A stretch of 64,000 nucleotides of DNA, taken from positions 7,445,001 through 7,509,000 of the forward strand of contig OX365953.1 of NCBI GenBank assembly GCA_947247005.1. The letters run 5' to 3'. Within the stretch, counting starts at the first letter, position 1. The number at the start of each line of letters is the position of its first letter. Of the stretch, positions 11,601 through 24,400 are shown piece after piece. The position numbers and the translations under genes were made by a program. The stretch comes from Spisula solida. Taxonomy: Eukaryota > Mollusca > Bivalvia > Venerida > Mactridae. The notes under the pieces were generated by a model. That model was not told where the DNA came from, did not search any database, and saw only the letters and a program-made list of their open reading frames with translations.

Positions 11601-14600
11601 TCAGGCGTTACCAGCAGTACCTGACACTAAGACGGCTGTTATACCCGGGGAGAATGAGAAGACCGAGAAGAAAGATGTTGCTGAAGCTGAAACAGAAGAA
11701 GCAAAGAAGATTGTGGAGGCTCTCACTGGCAAGGAAAACCAGACAGGTATTACTGGAACAAATAACCGACCTCTTACTTTTTATTCACAGGAAACGGTAT
11801 CATTGATAAAGAATAAAAAAAATAGTTATTTTTTATTTTATAATTTATGTTATCTTAGATAACAAATGTTTTTAAAAAATTATTAAAAATTTGTTTTACT
11901 CTTTATTAATGATACTGTTATCTGTGCTTTTATTTGCCTAATTTAATAATTTATTTATTGCCTGCATATATATCCGTTTATTTAATATTGGCACATGTAT
12001 ACAGATTGACTTCCCTCTGAATTTGTTGTAAATAGAAATGCAGAATTAACTCCCAAGAATTAGTTGTAAGTATTAAAAAACAAACAAATACAGGGGTTTC
12101 ACTAGCTTCTGAGTCTAAAGGGTCATTTTGATACTTAATTTTACTATAATGATGATTTAATAGGCAAAATAACAATGATTTTAAGAGAAAGTGACCATTT
12201 AAACCAAAATCTTGAGGGTCAAAATGTGGCTTTTTGTAAATTTCAAGGGTCAAAACCCCTACTTCCGAGTTGAATTAAAACCTGGAAATAACTCATTAGT
12301 CCCCTACCGGTTTTTGACCGGAGGGGACTATAGGTTTGCCCTCTGTCCGTCCGTCCATCTGTCCTTGTGGTTGCTATGGCAACAGTAACATTGAAAATGG
12401 CTTAAAACCTGTAGGGGACTTCCGTATTGCTTGTAATTCTTAATTACTTGTTATTTTGTTATATTGCAGTTGAAGAGAGTAGTAGAGATATTGTAAAGAA
12501 GGCAGCAGTGGCCGTAGGCTCTCTCAGTGAAACTGAGTTCAATCTATCATTTAACCCAGACGTCTTTCAACAGCATGTTAAACATGCAAATCCTGATGTA
12601 AGTCATTTAAACTGAGTTCAATCTATCATTTAACCCAGACGTCTTTCAACAGCATGTTAAACATGCAAATCCTGATGTAAGTCATTTAAACTGAGTTCAA
12701 TCTATCATTTAACCCAGACGTCTTTCAACAGCATGTTAAACATGCATGCTGTTAAACATGCAAGTCCTGATGTAAGTCATTTATGTATGGAATTTATTTT
12801 TCTGTAAATCAAGGGTGTTAGAGTGGTACACAAGATCATGTTTGTGACTAAAGTGCAAGGCTTTTTTTCTAACTTCAAGGATATAATCAGGGGGAAAATG
12901 TTGGTATTTTGGTAACATTAGAAACTATAGTCTCTGGTAACTTGGGCAAACTGATTTGGTAGTGGTAAATATCGTTATAGGGAAAACTGGAGTTTAAAGT
13001 CAGTGATTTTTTTCGCTTCTTTGGGAAAGGGTCCGTTCAGATTGGGAATTTTCGCGTTGTGACAACTTGAAATTGGGAATTTTCATGAAGCAGAAAGGCC
13101 AAATAAAACAGAAAAAGAGATTACATGTGACTGTTTACTGGTTTCTGTAAACTTTTATGCTTGACCTCTTGTCAAAAATGTTCATAACTTCGTCATTTTA
13201 TGTCCGATTTTGAATTTTTTTTTTTTAAATGTCCATTGGGAATTTCTCCCTTCAAATTTGGGAAAATTATAGCCTTTTTCTAATTGGGAAGGTACCGTTT
13301 ATCGGTAGCAAACAAAGAAGGAAAAAAAACACTTCTTAGGAACCTCAATGGGACTCCTAACACCTCCTTCTATAGAAAAAAAAAATATGATTTTTGCTTT
13401 TTTATTAAGGCAATTTCTGTTTTGTATACTCAGTGTCAATGAAAAGTTACCACCCTGTTGACTTTTATATTTTAAAATTCACGTTACACTATGTTAAAAG
13501 CTGAACACAACTATGTTTTGACCTTACTCGTGTAGTCACAGCTATCCTATGTAATAATATTCAAATGCACACACTATGAAACTATTGTTACAGTACCGAT
13601 AGGTCATATTGTATACAAAATACAGAATTATATATAAGTAGTACCTTTTCGGTGACGCCCAGTATATGAATGAAAAGTCAGTGTAACATTGGCAAATTGG
13701 ATACCCGGTACTGAGTGGCACCACTGTTTAAACTTATGTATACATTGTAGTCTGCAGTATTGACCAAAGAAAAACAAGCAGTCCAAGATGCAGCAGAGTT
13801 CCTAGTCTTACATCAAATACCTACACTGGTAAGTGGGTACAGTAATTTCAGGAATTCCGGATTTGTCTATCCTGAAAGAGCAATGATTTCAGACCAAAAT
13901 AAAAGTTATTTGATGAAAATATGTCAACAAATGGCAAAGTTATGGTCAATTTAATGTGTACTGAAGGATTTTATTCAATAAAAACTGAGTTAAGTATGGA
14001 AACAAAGTGGTTGAAGGCCTTTTGTTTGGCAAAAATGGTCGGCCGCATATGATTTTCAGGATTTTTAATTTGGCTCTGTCAGAAACATAAAATTTGCTGG
14101 TATCTTGTTTCTGCATTATAACAGTATTGGTTTGTTTATGGAAAAAGTCAGAAACTAGTTCAAAACCGAGCTGACATAAATTGGCAACAGATGTAATATA
14201 ATTATGTCATGGAAAAACTGAAAATTGTCATTGAAACTGTCATTGACTTCTGTTCATTGAAAAAATACTAATTCAGGACCTGTAGAAAATTTTTCCGCTG
14301 ACGCACATTGGTTTCATTTTTACGTCTTTGTTACAGTTCATTCTTATCTTTGTGTTTCCATCTGCCGCTCGTTTGTCTGTCTGTAATAATGATTAATGTC
14401 TGTTCAATTCTCCACTCCCTCACGGATTTTCACATAAAAATCAGTCTGTGAATTTAGGATTTCAAACTGCTTGCCCAAATCAGCCAAAGTGACAGATTTC
14501 CTTCATACTTTATTCAAATTACCTGCGGAAGAATAAATAATTAATTGTCCTTGACAACTGGACAAGTGCAAATTTTGCAGACTGTAAAAAATGGCACATA

Positions 14601-17600
14601 CGTTCGCCCTATTGATACGATATGCCAAGTGCAAGAACCGTATCTCTACCTTCTATATAATTAGTTTTACAGTGTACTCTCCCTTTGTTAGTCCCCTACC
14701 GGTTTTTGACAGGAGGGGACTATAGGTTTGCCCTCCGTCCGACAGTCAGTCCGTCAATCCATCCGTCAAAAAATCTGGATCCTGAGTTTATGAAACTTGG
14801 TATGTGGATAGGGGGCAATAAGGGGATAATGCACGTCCAAAAATATTTTGATTCCGACTAAAATTGTGGTTGCTATGGCAACAGAAACATTGAAAATGGC
14901 CTCAAACCGGTAGGGGACTTCTGTATTGCTTGCAATTCTTAATTACTTGTTTCACTTGACTCGTATGTGTCTATTTTAGGTAAATGATTGTCTCGATCAC
15001 TCATCATCACCCATAGATGGCGCTACCTTGACGGAGGCGATGCATACACGTGGTATCAACATGCGTTACCTCGGCAAGCTAGCAGAGACTGTAGCCAAGT
15101 ACAAATCAGTTTCATACGTATATGTAAGTATTAACATGAAATTATAGAATCAATCATTTTCATAGGTGGACTTTGGGTAAAAGACAATTTCATGAAGTTG
15201 TTTTAAAGTTGGCCTTTAAAATAGAACATTGGATGGTATTTAGTATATATCACCTTGTTTTGAAGTTGGATAATCAGGGTTATGTAATATTATTTATTAA
15301 GATCTAGTTATTCTGCACACAAAAAAAGAAAAATGAGCCCCTGAAAGTAATAATAGCTAACCTAGCCTTGGTTTGTGCATTGGATTTGTAAGTTTGTACT
15401 GGTTAGGGTACATTCCAGGAAAACTGGTTCTAAGTGAATGTGAAATGGCCACTGTATATAGCTGAAAAAATGAATGAGAAACAGTAAAAAGGCCAAAAAT
15501 AAAATACTGTTTCTTTCCCCCTCCCTACCTACCCGAGCAAAAAGTCCTACCCAAAATATTTTTTCAACCCTCTGAACAAAATTTGTATAAAAAAAGTTGA
15601 AGTACATGAGTACAAAAACAAAATACTAGTAATTGACAAAATATATAAATATATATTTTACCTATCTACCCAACCCTAATTTGCCAGGGTCTGGAAGGGG
15701 AAACAATCAATATTTTATTTTTGACCTAAACCTGAATAAACAAGGTAACACAGACACATTGAGACTGATTGTATACAAAATATTAGATATGTTGTTTTAC
15801 TATTGCAGACAATCTGTATATCTGAGATGATCACACGTGCAGCCAAACATCTATATAAAACACACATGCAGGGTGTAGACATGATGAGTCTGACGTCTGC
15901 TATCAGTCATTTCCTGAATTGTTTAGTAGGATCTCTACCAAATCCCCATCCAGGGGTTACAGTCGATGAGGTAAGTGTAACTGTTGATATTATACCAGGG
16001 CCTGGCCCCGATCTCCGAAGCATCTCGAGGCGAAATCTCAACTCAAATTGAGATTTCGCTCAATTTGAGAGTCTGATTAGAGATGATTATGATGCTCAAA
16101 TTCTCAAAATTGTACTTAAATAAACTCAGAATAATGTTTCTATTCTGTTATGCAAATTTAGATAATAATATCACATGGAAACTATCTCAAACGATAGATG
16201 GCAAACTTTGAGTTGAGATTGAACTCAAATTGAGATGTTTCGGGAGATCGGGGCCTGATCTCTTGAAGAATCTCAATTTGAGCTAAATCTCATCTCAAAT
16301 AGAGTCATTTGCCTTTGAGGTAATTTCCATGATAAGCTATAGACTCAAAATTGGCATCACTGAATAGAAACATTATTCTGAGCTTATAACAGCAGGGGTT
16401 ATACACTTCCGGATTAATCCGGAATTCCGGATTTACTGCTTTGAATGAACTTTTCTTCAAAAAATGAAAGTTATTTGATGAAAAAATGCCAAGTATTGAC
16501 TGAGTTATGGTCATTTGAAATTCTGTATGCTAAATTTTGACAATAGAACAATGTTTGACACGGAGGTTTAGTGTTGAGATGTGTGCTAATGGCTTCCAAA
16601 ACATATGTGCGTCTTATTTTCAGGATTGGGCATAAGGCCTCAGTAGAACCCCTGAACAGTAAGGTGTCAAGAGCTCAAACTTTTAATTGATCTAAAAATT
16701 CAGATTTTAAATTGTGCAAAATCTCAATTTAAGTTAAATTCCTACTTGAGATGCATCGGGGGATCTGGCCCAGGGTTGGGAGTTACAACCAATACTTACA
16801 CTCGGCACACAACACTCAAATATTGAAATTCATTCTTCTTTTTAGGTTCATGGCGACAGATTTTGAGAGTAATAAATAAATGTTAAATTAGTTCTAAATA
16901 TTATTTTGGCTTACTTTCTCGTGTAATTTAGTGTATTTGTAAGATACAAATGTAAGGCCTAAAATAAAATATTGTTTGTTTCCCCATCCCCTACCTACCT
17001 GATTAAAATGGGTCCTACTCAAAATATTTTATTGCCCGAATTGAAATATTTTTTTTTATTAAAAATTAGAAGTGAATTTTTTTTTTAAATACTGGCTTCT
17101 TAAATCTTACCATTAAATTTAAGACTGTTGGTTTTCACCTTAGGGTTAATTCTAAATTTCATTATTTATATGTCTTAACCAATAACTATCATACTGAAAC
17201 AGTTAAAAAAAATATTTACCCTACCTACCTACCCATTCTAAATCTGCTAGGGTCGGGATGGGGAAACAAAGAATATTTTAAGTTCGGCCTAATTTATTAG
17301 TCCGAGTGCTGAGTGTCACTCAGTGAAATAAAATTTGATCTTAAGCAAAAATCAAGAAATATCCTCTATATAGTTACAGGGCAAAGGTTCCAAGAAGAAG
17401 AATCGTAGAAAGAATAAAGGTATCGCAATCAGTATTGATAATATCGAGTGGGTGAATGAAACTCCACGTACATTATGGAAGAAGATCATTGATGAAGTAG
17501 ACGAATATTTCCATTACACATTAGAATGGTGAGTGTAATCTTAAGGTGGCAATAACATATCGGTCATTCCGAAATTCGCTGGTTCGACGGCAAAGTTCGG

Positions 17601-18479
17601 AAGATTTTGATACGGTCCGCCATTTTTCAACCCGGAACCGATCCTATTGACCAGCCTTTATCCACAACTTATTTTGAGTTCCAAAAATATTTTATTGTTA
17701 TTTTTGGTCCGGCAGTTTGTAAGGCCTTGCAGGATCGAATGTCCGACCTTTTTTTGCCAACTTTCGGAATGCATGACATAAGAAATGAGGTGTCTAGAGG
17801 GATTAATAAAAGTTTCTGAATCGTTCCATAGTAAATTAGCATTCACAGTCTTTTGGTGACACATTCAGGGTTTTCATTATTAAGCAAGTAGCTGATAGAA
17901 AACGTTTTGAAATTGTATTCTGATTGGTTGGGGGGGGGGGCGAGTGGTCAAATTATTAACAATTTTAATCAAGTTTGCGGCAAAGGCCGTTAGCTCAGAA
18001 TAGGGGAAACATCTGCTACGTTTTAGGCCTAAGTAGAGCTGTCATTGAGTTTAAATTAGACCCTCTATTAAATATTTGTATTACAATGTAAACTTGCATT
18101 TAACCCAAGAAAAGTGTTCTGTGTAGGAAATATTAGGATTTTGGGTGGTTCCATTCATTTTCCCATTTATCAATGTTTCTAAACGTGAATCGATAATCGA
18201 TTGGCTGAAAGTATCGTCAATACATTAATATCGCTTCTATCAATGACAGCTCTAGGCCTAAGCGTGTTATTAACTTGTTTTCGTTATTTCAGTGACTCCA
18301 TCGATTCAGCATTAGAGAAGTATGGCGTACAACGTGTATCATTGCTTCGTTCATTCTGTCAATGTTCAGGGATACAGATCTTGTTACGAGAGTACAATCT
18401 CGAATGTCGTACTAAAGCTATCTTCGCTGAAGATGACATCGTTAACGTCTTTCCTGTTGTCAAACACATTCATCCCAGG
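8673..18479 (+). CDS. CLUH: CLUH exons for the central CLU region (residues 1-459 of the visible part)
   Basis: Eleven exons. The first is only 41 nt ([14 protein letters not shown]) and is easy to miss. It is supported by its acceptor, its donor GTAAGT, and the in-frame junction [13 protein letters not shown], which parallels the vertebrate sequence. Exons 4-6 hold the variable acidic and lysine-rich linker ([20 protein letters not shown]). Exon 10 begins with the basic stretch [14 protein letters not shown], the counterpart of a basic tract in vertebrate CLUH and a plausible RNA-contact or localisation segment (inference). The region ends at [19 protein letters not shown]. Confidence 0.93.
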
Positions 18480-21400
18480 GTAGGTGTATAAAGATAAATA
18501 TCAACAACACGCGTTGAAATTAATTAGGGCCCGCACATTTTTTTTAATCTTGTATTCTCAAGGTTCTGGTATTATTTTACGCCTTCTATAGGAAATACAA
18601 TTATATCAATGAAAACAACGGACGTTGTGTCATATACAATATACATTATGTTAATTCGCGAAAAATAATTGATAAAACACGTTAGATTGTAAAAACAATT
18701 GTATCCTAATGGACTTTCAAAATTAAGTACTACATAGATATAAAATACAAAATATTTCCTATAGAAATATGATATATATATGAAATAAAATAAAAAATAT
18801 ATAAAAAAATATTTTTGCCAGGGTAAGTGTAAAACACTCTATCCTGCTTTGGTATAACTACTGTTGTGATATTTACAGTCTATCTAAATAGAAAACTTTT
18901 TTAAAATCTCACAAATTTGAGGCTTATTGCTTGCAACATGTCTGTCAGTCGGTAGACCATATGATTTATGTTCAATTTTTGTCACGGAATTACTGAGAAA
19001 AAATTCAGTAATTTCAAGTTTCTGCCTTTAAAACATCAGAAAACAATACAGACATAAATTGGTCAATATGTTATGGATTTACTACAGATTAAACACAGTT
19101 GTTTATATTTCTCATGAATCATAGAACACATAGGGTATGTTAGTCGATTTTCCAGTCTTTGTTAGGCTTGTGCAAGTCCTGCCATGGAATTAAAAAATGA
19201 AAGTAACAAATCTTAACATCATGAACTTTTGTTCTCTTATCCTCATTTATAGTTTCATTTGGTCCAAAACATATGCTGCAGTTTTTGGAAACAAATTTTT
19301 ATGATTTTTTTTCAATGCTATTTTGCAGGCTTCTGATGCATACCATTTCTTCTCGAGTGGTCAGCAGAAGATACAACAAGGGCAGTTAAAAGAAGGTTAT
19401 GATTTGATCTGTGAAGCGCTGAACTTGCTGAACAATGTGTACGGTGCCATGCACCCTGAGATCGCAGCATGCTTACGTCTGCTGGCTCGACTTAACTATA
19501 TCATGGGTGATTACGGTGAAGCGATGAGTTATCAACAACGTGCAGTCTTGATGAGTGAACGAGTATTAGGCATCGACCATCCCAACACAGTCACCGAATA
19601 CGTAAGTATGCTTGTACACTCAATCCCGTCTGTATAGACCCCCCACAGGAGCAAGGTGTAGGGGTCTTACAATTACGGAAAAATCTGGAAATCCCGATTT
19701 TATGCACTAAAAGAGTTATCAATAATTAGGCCTCTCAAATTTAGGGTCCATTTTCACTGTTTTGCCATTGTTCAACTATGTAATCAATTAGGGTCACAAA
19801 CTTTTAAGGTGGTTTCTGTATCATAACTAAACGATTCACTTTACTTTCCATTGTTAGTTCACCTGTCACAAAGTTACAGAGTGAGCTTTTGTGATCCCTC
19901 TTCATCTGTGTCCGTCCGTCCGTCCATCAACAATCAGGCCTAGACACTAACTATTTTGGCCACTGGTCCGACAGGGCAAAAGCGCCAAATTTGTAAATAG
20001 GACAGTTACTGGTCCTCCAGAATTTTCACTGGTCCTTCTGGATTTTCATTGGTATCGGACCAGCGGACCAGTGTTAGTGTCGAGCCCTGACAATTGGCTT
20101 GTGTAGACTCTAGAGGTCTAAATTTTTAGCCTAATCTTTATGAAACTTGGTTACAATGATCATCTCAACAAAATCTAGGTCAAGTTCGATATTGGGTCAT
20201 CCAGGGTCTAAACTAGGTTGCTACGTCAAATCATAGAAAAAAAAATTCTGTAATCAGTAGAGGTCACAATTTTGACCTAATCTGTATGAAACTTGATCAC
20301 AACGATTATCTCGACAAAATCTAAGCAAATTTTGATATTGGGTCATCTGGGGTAAAAAAAACAAGGTCATTAGGTCTAATCATAGAAAAACATTAAATGT
20401 AATCATTTAAGGGGTCACAATTTTGGCGTAATCTTTATGAAGCTTGTTCACAATGATCATCTCCACAAAATTTTAAGTCCATTTCGATATTGGGTCATCA
20501 TGGGTCAAAAATAAAATCACATGGTCAAATCATTAAAAACCTTGCATTAGATGCTAAATTTTCTTGAATCTTATACAGAAAATGTAGATGATTACTTAGG
20601 TCAACATTGAGGCTTGCATGAACTACTACGACAGGTGAGCGACCTAGGGACCTTTGGACCCTCTTGTACATGTCTTGAGTATATTTGAAACATTTTAGTT
20701 TCACTTGTTCTATTGTATTTCAGGCACATCTCGCATTGTATTGTTTTGCAAACAATCAAGTATCGAGTGCACTTCGATTGATGTACAGAACAAGATACCT
20801 AGCTTTACTTTGTCATGGAGAAAATCATCCCGAGATTGGATTGATTGACGTAAGTCATCTAACTTATATTGCCAGTAGCCTTGGTCAATGATCTAGTAGT
20901 TTGTGTGCTGTTGTGGCAGATCTTGCATACCCTTCCATGACACTTTTGATTTCCTCCACATGTGGAGTTTTCCTCCTCATGTGGAGAAATTGCTGGTTCC
21001 TGATTGAAGGGTTTATAATAAAAACTGGTTAGAATACAGTCCTGGAAAGCTGGTTAGATTAATTGGCTGAAATTAGATACCTATAAAACAGAAAAATTGT
21101 GAAACTGTGTTACATGTTATATGGGTGGACAAGTGGTCTAGTGGTAAAAGCTACTGACTACTGATCCGATGGTTGCGGGTTCAATCCCTCCTCCAAACGG
21201 TTAAAAATAGAAACGCTTTTCAGTGTTTCCCACCCAACATAACTAAAAAATTACTTACAGTCTTTCGGACGAAACTTTAAGCGAGGTCCCGCGTATGATG
21301 CTTTACATCGCAAGTAAAAGAACCAGGGATGCTTCTGCAACCAGGGCATCTTCTGTATCATGCACTATCCCCCAAGAACTAAAGTGACTAACCTCTTCTG

Positions 21401-24400
21401 GGGGCCTCGCCCATATGGATTTCCTTGTGGCGAGGATAAATAAAAGCAAATAAACTTCTGAGCAATTATTTTTCTCAATATAGTATAATAATGCTTACAA
21501 TCAACACAATTGAAGAAGATCTTTTTGTTTGCCATCGCTGAATCATAGATCCTGTCTACAGAAGGACCAGCACCTCAAGGACAATTCTGAGAAATCTGAA
21601 GTTTTGGCTCTTGTAATTTTGCATTAATGAACTCTCATTTATGTTTTCATTTGGTGATTCCAATTTTTGAGTTCAGTCTTGCACGCAAAATAACTCCAAA
21701 AAATGAGACACTATGTCAGTTTACTCTTTAGCTGGATATAATAATATAATAGGGGTGTCAATTTTCCGGATTTATCCGGAATTCCAGATTTGTCTATCCT
21801 TGAAGAGCTATGCTTTCTGACCAAAATAAAAGTAATTTGATGAAAATATCTCAAGAAATGGCAATGTTATGGTCAATTATATCTGCTCTGAAGGATTTTC
21901 TTCAATAAAAAGTTTGAAAAACTGAGTTATATATGGTTGACGGCTCTAGTTTGTCGAAAATGGTCGGCCGCATATGATTTTCAGGATTTTTAGTTTGGCT
22001 CTGTTGACACCCCTGTGTAAAAAAAATTGGAACAGATTCAATGTTTGTTGATTAAAGGATTTCTGTCAACTGAAGTGTCTTGAATAGCAATTTAAATTGG
22101 TATTTGACAGCCTTTTATTCAAATCGATATTCAAAATATCGAAGCGCGTGTTATAGAGTAAATTTTCGGTAAAAGTTGGTTTTACAAGTGATAAACGCAA
22201 TTTTGTTGTATGCAAACCAAGACATTCTAGTTTCTAGGCATGCCCCTTTAAGAATCCAACGTCAAAGCTTTCCTTTATAATATTCTGTCTGTTGCGCAAT
22301 ATTCATGAAAAATTCAAGATAAACTAATTTAAAAGTAGACTATAATGAAAATATTGGTTGTACTAGAAAATACCAAATTAATTTCTACGCTTGGTTTTCA
22401 GAGTAACATTGGTCTGATCTTACACGCTGTAGAAGAGTATGATCGCTCACTGACATTCTTAGACAACGCTCTACAACTTTATCAAAGGTATACATTTTAC
22501 ATTGAAGATATTCTATGTCAGGGATGAAGAAATGTTATCATGTAACCAGGGCCCAGAATCACAACCAATACTTACACTCAGCACTCAACACTCAAATATT
22601 GAAATTCACCCTTTTAAGGTTAGGCCGAACTTAAAATATTCTTTGTTTCCCCATCCCGACCCTAGCAGATTTAGAAGGGGTAGGTAGGTAGGGTAAATAT
22701 TTTTTTAACTGTTTCAGTATGATAGTTATTGGTTAAGACATATAAATAATGAAATTTAGAATTAACCCTAAGGTAAAACCAACAATAATGAAATTTAGAA
22801 TTAATTCTAAGGTGAAAACCAACAGTCTTAAATTTAATGGTAAGATTTAAGAAGCCAGTATTTAAAAAAAAAAATTCACTTCTAATTTTTAATAAAAAAA
22901 AATATTATTTCAATTCGGGCAATAAAATATTTTGGGTAGGACCCTTTTTAATCAGGTAGGTAGGGGATGGGGAAACAAACAATATTTTATTTTAGGCCTT
23001 AATTGCAAACTTTGGTGAGCAAGAGGTTGTAAAAATGATACATTGGTTCCAGTGATTTTTTTGGGCTATTTTTGGGGCCGAATATAGGCCCCTTCCCCTA
23101 GCAAAATAACCTTCATTTTTCCCAAAAAAATCATAATTTTTTCCCAAAAAGTAGGCATATTTTTCCCCTTTTGTGCTCGCTGGTTTCAAAGCAACTACAG
23201 TATAGCTGTTTTAAAGTCAAAACAATGGATTTTCAAACTTGCAAGTATCGTTGTCACATATAACTCGAGTATTATCAGTAGAAAATAGCAATTTATGAAC
23301 AATTTTAACCAAAACAATCTTTTTTAATAATTCCCAAATTGTGCTAAATTTCCCAATTTTAAAGGCACAGGCTGTTTAATTTTGTTAAAGAAAAATCATT
23401 GAGCTTACTTCCTAGAGTAATTAAGTGTATTTTTAAGCTATAATTGTAATTTTATCTGTCTGAGTGCTGAGTGTAGAACTCAGGTTCACTAATTACATTT
23501 ATACCTCATAAATAGTACAAAATGGCAAAACAATGAACTAACTGTTATTTTCAACACTCTTATAACAATCTTGTACATTTTCCTCATCTAGATTTGCAAT
23601 CTAAGACAAATAATAGCTCATTATATTATATTTTCAATATTTGAGTGCTGAGTGTAAGTATTGGTTGTAATTTCGGGCCCTGATAATCTTTCAAAGTAGG
23701 CGGTTGGTTTGAAATCTCACTTTGATATAGTAACAAAGAAGAAAATGACAAAAAGTAGCCGGCAAGTATGTTCAAGTAGCCAGGGAATTTTGCCGCCTAT
23801 TGGCTCATTTCTACACTCGTGTATATATTCTCATAATATATGACATATTGATTTATTATGCAGCATTTCAATGCTACAGCCAAGATTCAAAAATAGAGGG
23901 AGCTCCTGTTGAAAGATGCACTTTTGCACATACTGGTGCATCTTGTTAGGGGGGGGGGGCACTTTTTATGTTCAACTTTAAAATTTATGTTAAAATTTCA
24001 CAGCAAATTACAATAAAAGTTATCTAATATGTAAGTTATCTTGCATTTATATTACAGATTTTATGGTGCTAAGAGTTTGAAGGTTGCCATGAGTAACCAC
24101 CTAGTGGCCAGAACACACTCGTGTCGTGGTGACTTCAGAGCTGCTTTAGCGAGTGAGAAAGAGGCGTACACAATATATAGACAGACAGTGAGTACTACAG
24201 TATTCTTCCTTACTTCTTCCTGACACGCCCAGTTGGCAGCCTGACACGCCCAGTTGGCAGCCTGACACGCCCACAGGTGGCAGCCTGACATGCCCTCAGT
24301 TGGTAGCCTGCCATGCCCCCAAGGCCTCTTGTTTGGCAAAAATGGTCGGCTGCATACAATTTTCTGATTTTTTTTAATTTGACCCTGTTGACACCCCTGA

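Noticed and set aside
12609..12783. Extra CLUH exons in the duplicated copies
   Set aside because: Copies 2 and 3 lack the exon's own acceptor and carry an in-frame TGA when read through, so they are intronic duplicates unless a cryptic acceptor is used.
21121..21200. Functional tRNA gene
   Set aside because: Boxes A and B are present but no complete cloverleaf forms, and a second copy with the same long body exists; it is a SINE.
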